Assembly: GCA_902729315.2 (NCBI GenBank) | Contig: LR746264.1 | Coordinates: 4,038,378-4,102,377 of the forward strand | Reading direction: 5' to 3' | From: Spirodela intermedia | Lineage: Eukaryota > Streptophyta > Magnoliopsida > Alismatales > Araceae | Length of the DNA stretch: 64,000 nucleotides | Shown: positions 56,900 to 64,000 of the stretch, piece by piece | Position numbering within the stretch: the stretch's first letter is position 1 | Layout of the letters: each line of letters opens with the position of its first letter | Made by a program: the position numbers and the translations under genes | Notes under the pieces: generated by a model | The model's input: only the letters and a program-made list of their open reading frames with translations | Told to the model about the DNA's origin: nothing | Database searches by the model: none

Positions 56900-57780
56900 T
56901 GTCATGTCATCGAGGAGCACAAGATCGACGGTGCCGATTCTCTCCCCTCCCTACTCGACCTAGGGCTCATCTTTCGGCAAACGAAATATTGAAATACTAC
57001 ACTTTTTATGGTACATTATCGTTTGAAACAATATAATGATTATATATTACATATATCCTCAGTTTGGCCGTCTTTCAGAGCGTTCACGTATCGTGGCGGT
57101 GCGCACGTGATCCGAGCCCACACTGAAAGACGGGGGCCTCTTTTCATCACGCGCGCCGCACTCGTCACGTGCCGCCGGGTGTAAAACTATTCATAAATTA
57201 AGTGGTGCTGACTTTTAAACCATATAATAAATGGTGCACGTTCTTATTTAATGGGCCGGTGGAGGATAGCCCATTACAGTACCCGATTTCAAGGCCACAC
57301 CGACCCGGCCCAGCAGCATTGACCAAACCAGCCTCTCACCCACTCATATGATCCATTGACCAGGGCTAGACACATCCTACTCTCATAGAACATAGTCAGT
57401 CATATGATCACATCCCTTGTGTCTAGCGCGGCTTTTCAGCCGGGTCATATGACAAACTGTGACGGTTAAAGACCATAGATCGGCGGGCCCCACCGTAGCA
57501 TCAATGTTGAGGATTCTTGTAGCGATTAGAAGGGACAATGTGGAGTCCACAGGATGCATTCAGGAATTTTTAAATTAATTAATTAATTATATAAAATATT
57601 AGTGGTCGATATGAAAATAATTTTCCTTGAAATTTCCTCGTACATTTAAATAATTTCAAGAATTTTGGGTCAAAACTCAATTTGAGCTTTTTATTGGTGC
57701 GTGTGAATAATAAGTTGCTTGGATCAATTAAGTGGGTTCAACCACCGACCAGTGAGGATGACAACTGAGAGAGAGAGTCG
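56900..57780. other. Intergenic region with short inverted repeats
   Basis: No gene seen. It carries a perfect 11-bp inverted repeat CCGTCTTTCAG (57068-57078) / CTGAAAGACGG (57123-57133), and a perfect 10-bp one GCTAGACACA (57365-57374) / TGTGTCTAGC (57418-57427). Three CATATGA words lie at 57345-57450. The right-hand end would include the promoter of the next gene. Confidence 0.6.
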
Positions 57781-58202
57781 CTGTTTATATGGGTCATGGG
57801 GGCGGGCACACGGTATTACGATGTGCCGCGGATAACCTTAACGCTGGTGTCGACCCACCGACGGTGGCAAAATCGAAAATACCCGCCTTCTTCTTTCTCA
57901 GTAACTGCGCTTGAAGCCACCATAATCTTCTATACCGACACGCGCAATTTGCTAATGTGCGCCCCCCAATTTGTTCCTCTGTCTCCTTCGAAAGCGTCCG
58001 CATAAAACCACAGACGCCCCTCTCCCACTGTCGAAGTCTCTCTCTCTCCTCTCTCCTCTCTCCTCTCTCTCTCTCTCTTACCTCTACGCGGCTGTGGAAT
58101 TGCTGGTATTCCAAGGGAGATAGTGAGGGTACAATGCCATCTGGAGGGATGGAGGACGGGACGGGGGATGGGGCGGACGGCAATGGGGGCTGACGGGAGG
58201 GG
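57781..58202 (+). promoter_or_regulatory. Promoter and CT-rich leader of the DUF7036 gene
   Basis: A (CT)n-rich tract at about 58029-58080 lies 120-170 bp before the ATG; CT-rich tracts near transcription starts are common in plants (Y-patch). An upstream ATG at 58134 opens a frame that ends at a TGA at 58191-58193, before the main ATG, so it would be a uORF. Confidence 0.45.
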
Positions 58203-61200
58203 ATGGGGAAAGCCGAGAGTGAGCAGTCCCCGTCCGCCAACCAGGGGCTGGAGGAGGGCGGGAGGCGGTCGGAGGGCAATGCTTGTTCGAGCTGCAGACA
58301 GTGCTTGTGGATCGGAAGGGGGGTGAGGCTCAGATGCGTGGCAGCGCTGGCGCTTGGCGTAGCCGTACTTCTGTCGGCAGTTTTTTGGCTCCCGTTTCTG
58401 AATGGCGGTGCTCATCCGGAAGGGGGAGACGATCGAGTTGGAAGTAAGGATGAGGACATTTGTCCTGGTTTGTCGGTTGATGCTCTTTTATTACATGATT
58501 TTTGAGTCGTTAGATTGGACGGTCATTCTGTCCTGCGGATAGGTAAAAGGTGGATTGCATTTCCTTCAACAAACAGATTCTCGATTGCATTCAATTTTTT
58601 TCCTGTCCATTTAACGATTTCTTCTGCGTTTTGAAGTGATAACTAATTTTCAACTCTCTCTGTGTCTGTTTCTTTCCCTCCCTCCCTCCCTCCCTCTCTC
58701 TTTCTCTCTTTTTTTCTCGCTATCTCTCTCGCTCTCTCGCTCTCCCCCTCTCCCCCCTCTCCATATCTCCCTCTCTCTCTTCCCCCCTCCATTTCCCTCT
58801 GTCTCCTCGCTCTCTCTCTCTCCCCTCTTCTCCTCCCTCTTCTCCTCCCTCTTAATTGACGTGAGTATCTCTAGATTTTTGGAGATCTATTGACTGCGAG
58901 ATTACGACGATGAGATAAACTGTGGCGGTGGTGGCGCAGATGCGGCAACATATTTTAGCTCTTTCTAATATTCGCTCATGCTATTCAACGTACATTGGCT
59001 AAAATGTTGTCTGGGTTGAGCTTAGTAGGTGTTGTGTGGTTTAGCTGTGCCAGATTTCCTGATTTCAACCAGCTTGATTGTCTACAAGTTGATACTCTCT
59101 CTAGTACTTGGACCGGAGTAATGAAGGGCATACTCTATTTTTAACACCATAGTTGGAATCGCATAGCAAGTAGATGATCCGTATGCTATATATCTTCAAA
59201 TACTGGATATTAAATTCGTTACCTCAGTTGCTAGAGATATTTCATGGATCAGTGTCCTCATCCAGTGGATGTAATCCCTAGCATCAGAAAAATTTGGTTA
59301 TGTAGTCTCCTATTCAGTAGTTATTTCCCTACAGGTCTTCATCTCTTTGTTGTCTTTTTACATGCCTTCTCATGGCAATAAAATGCTTGAGTTATTTCCG
59401 TGAACCTAATTTTTTTAGTGTCTTCTACTTGTATTTGCACGACAACATCGCTTTATGAGTTCAACCAAAGCCATGTTTTTTCTGTTTAAGTATGCATCCT
59501 GCCAACAACTGCAGCTGCATTGATATTTTGCAAAGGGAAGAAGATTGATTGACTTGGGGAATTAACTGATTTTTTTTGCTTATTCTTCATTTTGTATATG
59601 CGTTCTGTAAACCCAGGAATGCAATAAAGCTTATGTTTGAAAAAGTAAATACACTGATAATCTTTGATTGATGGAAGAAAACATCGGACTATGTGATGCC
59701 CATCGATTAAATCTGTCATACTCTATGATTTGACTAAAAAATCTCTCTGTATCTGTCTCTCCCTCTCTTCATGGTGTCTTCATGATCTCTTCACGCTGCA
59801 ATCTAGCAATTTGAAGAATAGGCTGTGACATATGCATCTATATTTTTGACTAGACAGATCTCACAGCTGTGACTATGCATCTATATGCATCTATATTTTT
59901 GACATATGCAATCTAGCTATGCACATGTTGTCTTGATAAATTCTGTGTGATGTTAATTAATAGGCTGTCATGGTAATTCGATAATCTAATTCAGTGACAT
60001 AATTTTTCTCTTCAGCCAACATAGTAGCAAGTTTTCAACTCCAGAGGCCTCTCTCACAGCTGGATGCAAATATTTCACAGCTTCGACATGATATCTTTGA
60101 AGAGATTGGTGTTGCCAATTCTTCGGTACCTCTCATCTGCCCACTTTTTATATGCCTGCGTGTGTGGGCATCCATGGGGGTGTGCATGCCTTCATGCCTT
60201 TATGTAGTGCATGGATGCATAAGCAAATGCAATTCCTCTAAACTTTTTCTTTTCTCAGGTGATCATTATGTCATTGGAGCCTCTACCTGCTTCAAATTGG
60301 ACAAACGTGGTTTTTGGGATTTGGCCATTTCCGAAGAGTTCAAACATATCTTCTGCTGGGCTTAGCATCCTGAGATCCACTTTTGTTACACTGGTTACAG
60401 AGCCATCAACTCTCCGGTTGACTTGGTCATTGTTTGGGAATCCATTCTTCTTCCAGGTGTTAGAATTCCCCGGGGGAATCACCATCATCCCTCCGCAAGG
60501 GGGTTTTCCTCTCCAGGAACCACGCATGCTTTTTAATTTCACGCTGAATTTTTCCGTCTATCAAGTTTATGGTAAAATTAGCGAGTTGAAGAACCAGCTT
60601 TCATCTGGGCTACATCTCTCTAATTTTGAGGTTCGATCTCTTACCCTCCTGCTGTTCATGCACATTCTTCTTTTTGCAGTCCTTTTTTCTTTTAATTCTT
60701 AGATCGATTGCTGATTTATGTTTCGTATTTTCCAGTAAATGAGACAGAGTGACTGATAATTTGTTATGTAAATCTTCGTTTGGACATTGCTACAGCTCAT
60801 TTGGCGCATCTAGAGATAGATTCGAGAGGCTGTCAGAATAGAAGCCCTCTGTGACTTGATAATTCTCACTTAGTGCATTTCATAATAGTGTAATTTCATC
60901 TGCATGAGAAAGATTTTGCCGCGGAGATATAACCGTTTTGTGTGAAGATAACTTCAAAAGTCTTGGCACATGACATATAATGCATTTATTTCAAAACCTT
61001 GGATCTCAGTGGAAAATTCGGTTCATCTTTTATTGTGAATGAAATATTTTTGGTCCAGTTTTAAGTCATTATTTCACTGATATCTATGCATATTTTTATT
61101 TATTATCTTGCAGAATTTGTATTTCAGCTTGACAAATTCGCACGGCTCCACCGTGAGCCCTCCGACAGTGGTGCAGACATCTATTCTGCTCGCGGTGGGG

Positions 61201-62046
61201 AATCACCCGCCATCTAAATCAAGATTGAAGGAACTGGCTCAGTCTATCAATCCGGCAAGGAACCTCGGCCTCAACCACACCGTGTTTGGCAGAGTGAAGC
61301 AAATTCGTCTCTCCTCCTTCCTCCGACACTCCATCAACAGTTCTGGGCCCTGCAACTATTCCTCGTCTCCGAGTTCAGCCCCTCAGCCTCACCCAACTCA
61401 CCACCACCGCCACCACCACCACCACCACCACCACCACCACAGCCACCACCACCACAGCCACCACCACAGCCACCACCACCACAGCCACCACCGCCACCGC
61501 CACCACCTCAACGACCACCACCACCACCATCCTGGTTATCTTGCTGCACCCACGCCTTCCCCTCTATACAGCAATGCAGTTCCACCACCACCCAGCCGCC
61601 AATTTGGATCTTCTAAGAAGCCCAAAATTGGGTTCCACATAGATCCGGCGGTGCCGCCATCTGTGGTGCCTTCATCACCGACGCCCGACTCAAATTCTGA
61701 GTCATCTCCCATTCCATATGTAATCTTTTCTCGAGTTCATCCTCCCACTGAGAGCAGGGCATCTCCTGCAAATCCCTCCGATAAGATGGCATCCTCATGT
61801 GAGTATTCATCCTTTTTTACCATCTCCATCCATAGTTTTTACCTGTCATGACATGAAATTGAAGAACAACTTTCATGGGCTGCTCATAGATTTTGATCTT
61901 CTTTTAGTAAAAATCTTGGTGAATTCATATTCTTTCAGGGTTCATACGTTTTGGATGTTTTCTCTGCAGGTACCACGACGCGGCTCCATTTAATTCCCCG
62001 GGCCCTTGCTGTTGCGCCCGTCCTCTATTTGTTCCTCTGCTTGTGA
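58203..62046 (+). CDS. DUF7036-type plant membrane protein with a histidine-rich region, 494 aa, 5 exons
   Basis: Exons: 58203-58443, 60016-60125, 60259-60630, 61114-61798, 61970-62046; GT-AG throughout, phases agree, sum 1485 bp. Layout: a short cytosolic N-terminus (MGKAESEQSPSANQGLEEGG), one membrane segment CVAALALGVAVLLSAVFWLP at about 45-65, then an extracytosolic-looking domain (VASFQLQRPLSQLDANISQL; VIIMSLEPLPASNWTNVVFG; FFFQVLEFPGGITIIPPQGG; NFTLNFSVYQ; NHTVFGRVKQIRLSS) with several N-glycosylation sites. A histidine-rich tract (61400-61535) and a P/S-rich linker follow, and a hydrophobic C-terminal tail LIPRALAVAPVLYLFLCL could be a GPI signal or second membrane anchor. The domain order matches plant proteins annotated DUF7036 as I remember them. 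Function unknown. Intron 1 is about 1.6 kb with a long CT-rich stretch. Confidence 0.85.
58655..58855 (+). repeat. Long CT-rich low-complexity tract in DUF7036 intron 1
   Basis: Two hundred bases almost purely of C and T with CTCT, CCCT and TTTC variants. It produces spurious S/L/P-rich open frames on the plus strand, which are not genes. Confidence 0.9.
61400..61535 (+). repeat. Histidine-codon repeat tract (CAC-rich) in the DUF7036 coding sequence
   Basis: CACCAC repeats with interspersed AGC and CGC encode more than 35 histidines in about 45 residues, broken by single S, R and N-D. It stays in frame and is flanked by normal coding sequence. Confidence 0.9.
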
Positions 62047-62514
62047 AGAGAAGGGAAGAAGCAACCCTTCCAGCTTCTGCCAGATAAGCGGCATCCGAAG
62101 GTGGAGGCCCCTCTTGTAACCGAAGTCTCTGTATATATTTCAGCGTAGGAATAGCGACCGTTGCGGCGGAGGGAAAGAGAGAGCACGCCGCCAGGCGGCA
62201 AATAATGTGGTGGCGCTTGCTATTCTCACCCTCCTCTCTTAAACCCGTCACCAACTTCCTCAGAAGGCTGGCCAAATATTTTCAACTGGGTCTTTCTCCT
62301 TGGGTGAAACCAATCATATTAGGAAAAGCTAGTAACAGACTCTCAGGGGGGTTGGGTCGACTCCTTTGGGCATACAAGAAAAACATACAGGAAAGAGAGA
62401 GAAAGTGGAAGAGGGTCGATAATTAGTCAATCCCCTGGGTCTAATTATATCTATATTTATAGAAACCCGAACCCTAATCTTCTTCTTCTTCCTCTTCTTC
62501 GTCGTGGGGATTGG
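62047..62514. other. Convergent 3' region between DUF7036 and PI4-kinase genes
   Basis: The interval holds both 3' UTRs. A CTT-repeat (TCTTCTTCTTCTTCC) at about 62478-62500 lies just below the PI4-kinase stop. No gene seen. Confidence 0.6.
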
Positions 62515-64000
62515 TTAGAAGGAGCAGGAGGTACCCAGCCTGGGCTTGGGCCCCTGGTGCCTCTTCCTCCCTTCCAGTGCAGCTGGCAGGAGCTCCTCGA
62601 ATGCCTCGAGGAACAGCCGCCACTGCTCCTCGCTCGTCCCTCTGAACGATACGTAGCCCTCCTCGGGTACCGGGCTGATCCTGGAAACGCAGAAGCTCAT
62701 ACTCTTCGTCAGGCATCCCGCCGCCGGGGGATCGCCGCCGCCGTCGTCTTCTCCCGCGGGGCGGGAAGGAGGGTCAACGCTCGAGGGCTTCCCTATGGCC
62801 GTTGACTTCTTTGGCACCTTGGGGGGCTTCCTCTGCTGCTTCAGAAGAGGCGGGACCTCCACCGTCGCCGCCGCCGTCGCTGCCCTCACCGCCGCCGCCT
62901 GCTCGCCGTCGCCGGCGACCTCCAGCTCGAACTGGAACTCTCTCTCTTCACCTTCCCCTTTCAGCCCTCCTCCTTCTAGGGTTTTCGCCGCCTGCCTGCA
63001 GAGCGACTCCAACTTGCTGGGACCTTCTTCCACTCCGCAGAACTCTCTGGTCATCATCTCGCCGACATCGGCCAGGCATAGGCCAGCGGCGGCGGCGCTC
63101 TTGAGGAAGACAGTGCAGAGGATGAGGATCCTGATAGACTCCTCTCTGAGCATGGGAAGCTCCGATCTGAGCAGCTCTGCGTCTCTGAAAGGATCCAGGG
63201 AGGTGATGTACTCCAGCTCCTGCTCCGAGAAGGGAACCGAGGACTGCGGCCAATGGAGCCACTCGAAGTAGGGGTCGTCTAGTTGCTCCGGCAGGCAGAG
63301 CCCGTGGTCGATTGGTACCAGCTCACAGTCGTCGCCACCGTATCCGCCATAGCCGCCGGCGGCGGAGGAGGAAGAAGAGGTTTTTACCAGGATGTTGCCG
63401 GCGTGGCGGTCGATGTTGAGGAGGCGGACGTCGAGGATGCCGATGCGGTGGACAGAGGAGACGGAGAAGCGGGAGGGGCCGAGGTCGCCGGCGTCGAAGT
63501 GGTGGGGGACGAAGCGCTGGATGGAGGCGACCGTCCAAGGCGGAGAGGCTGCGGCGAGCTTGACGAGGGCCGTCGGAGGGACGCCGGAGAAGCGGTCACG
63601 ATCGAGGATGAAGGCGGCGACCTCCCGAACGCCGGCGTCTGGTCTCTGCGGTGAGTATCGCCGGAAACTCAGGCTCTCCTGCGGGTCCTCCGTGATGGGC
63701 TTCAGCACGGCGAAGCTCTCACCGCCGCGGTTGCTCAGGCGGAAAGCGCCGCCGTGGCCGCCGGTGACGGGAACCAGCTGCGTGCCGGCGGCCATGGCGA
63801 TAGCCGCCTCCACCACTAGAGCGTGGAGCCCCCGGACTCCGCCGCCGGCGATGATCTCCAGCCGAGGAATGTGCCCGAAGGCCTCGTCGGCGCCGCCGGA
63901 GCTCGTCCAGCAGGGGGAAGAGAAGCTCCGGTGGAAACTGGAGGTAGCGCCGGTGGCGCGGCCGGCGGAGGATGGCTTCAGTTGGTCGAGCTCGAACAGG
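62515..64000 (-). CDS. Phosphatidylinositol 4-kinase gamma-type protein, 5' end outside the window
   Basis: Minus-strand single open frame from the window edge to TAA at 62517-62515; at least 495 codons are visible. The frame is open to the edge (LFELDQLKPSSAGRATGATS; HRSFSSPCWTSS; VRGLHALVVEAAIAMAAG), so the true start lies beyond 64000. The PI3/4-kinase fold is recognisable: GAFRLSNRGGESFAVLKPI (nucleotide-binding lobe), LNIDRHAGNILV (catalytic loop), LVPIDHGLCLPEQLDDPYFE (metal-binding loop), then FEWLHWPQSSVPFSEQELEY and the C-terminal helix LCLADVGEMMTREFC. This matches the plant PI4K-gamma subgroup without ubiquitin-like repeats, as I recall it; some plant members act as protein kinases rather than lipid kinases. 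An A/V/P-rich linker and a C-terminal tail with CVSRISPVPEE follow. It is strongly GC-rich and intronless here. Confidence 0.9.
   Translation of the reverse strand, partial: LFELDQLKPSSAGRATGATSSFHRSFSSPCWTSSGGADEAFGHIPRLEIIAGGGVRGLHALVVEAAIAMAAGTQLVPVTGGHGGAFRLSNRGGESFAVLKPITEDPQESLSFRRYSPQRPDAGVREVAAFILDRDRFSGVPPTALVKLAAASPPWTVASIQRFVPHHFDAGDLGPSRFSVSSVHRIGILDVRLLNIDRHAGNILVKTSSSSSAAGGYGGYGGDDCELVPIDHGLCLPEQLDDPYFEWLHWPQSSVPFSEQELEYITSLDPFRDAELLRSELPMLREESIRILILCTVFLKSAAAAGLCLADVGEMMTREFCGVEEGPSKLESLCRQAAKTLEGGGLKGEGEEREFQFELEVAGDGEQAAAVRAATAAATVEVPPLLKQQRKPPKVPKKSTAIGKPSSVDPPSRPAGEDDGGGDPPAAGCLTKSMSFCVSRISPVPEEGYVSFRGTSEEQWRLFLEAFEELLPAALEGRKRHQGPKPRLGTSCSF

Noticed and set aside
58636-58893. 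Leucine- and serine-rich plus-strand frame
   Set aside because: It is the translation of a CT low-complexity tract in an intron.
61613-61810. Minus-strand open frame opposite the DUF7036 gene
   Set aside because: It is a shadow of the proline- and serine-rich coding sequence on the plus strand.
1-64000. CRISPR arrays, bacterial operons or a phage-like system
   Set aside because: The window is eukaryotic: spliced genes, LTR retroelements and plant-specific families. No spaced short direct repeats of CRISPR type were seen.

Overview
The window is nuclear DNA from a flowering plant. The genes carry many short, phase-consistent GT-AG introns, the families are land-plant ones (CC-NB-ARC-LRR, plastid-type DnaJ, serine decarboxylase, DUF7036, gamma-type PI4-kinase), and AT-rich retrotransposon relics fill the spaces. 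Several genes have GC-rich 5' ends or are GC-rich throughout beside an AT-rich background, which fits a monocot better than a eudicot. That lineage call is inference only.

Layout. (1) 1-6511: a very large intronless CNL immune-receptor gene whose C-terminal third is a 46-residue LRR-pair repeat amplified about 17 times. (2) 6.5-20 kb: repeat territory. It holds a 250-bp inverted-repeat pair, a decayed Ty1/copia element with recognisable LTR, primer site and polypurine tract, a decayed LRR fragment of the same NLR family directly behind it, a tandem repeat of about 97 bp, and a decayed Ty3/gypsy pol on the minus strand. (3) 19.8-22.3 kb: a candidate 62-residue two-exon small-protein gene on the minus strand, divergent from an intronless mTERF gene. 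(4) 22.3-28.2 kb: non-coding, with a copia 3' end and a decayed chloroplast trnT(UGU) insertion. (5) 28.2-39.2 kb: two spliced minus-strand proteostasis genes, NAC-alpha and a plastid DnaJ (DJA6-like); the second carries a young array of four 173-bp units in an intron. (6) 40-43.6 kb: a gypsy relic. (7) 43.8-64 kb, gene-dense: a TraB-like membrane protein gene (+), a REX1-B-like gene (-), serine decarboxylase (+), a DUF7036 membrane protein with a long histidine tract (+), and a 5'-truncated PI4-kinase gamma (-).

There is no operon-like system here; the genes are ordinary separate plant loci. The strongest unusual features are the amplified LRR array in the NLR with its relic 6 kb away, the candidate small gene, the partial exon duplication inside a REX1-B intron, the 173-bp intronic array, and the CpG-decayed plastid tRNA. 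Exon structures were built by reading splice signals and checking phase by hand; no alignment or database search was run.
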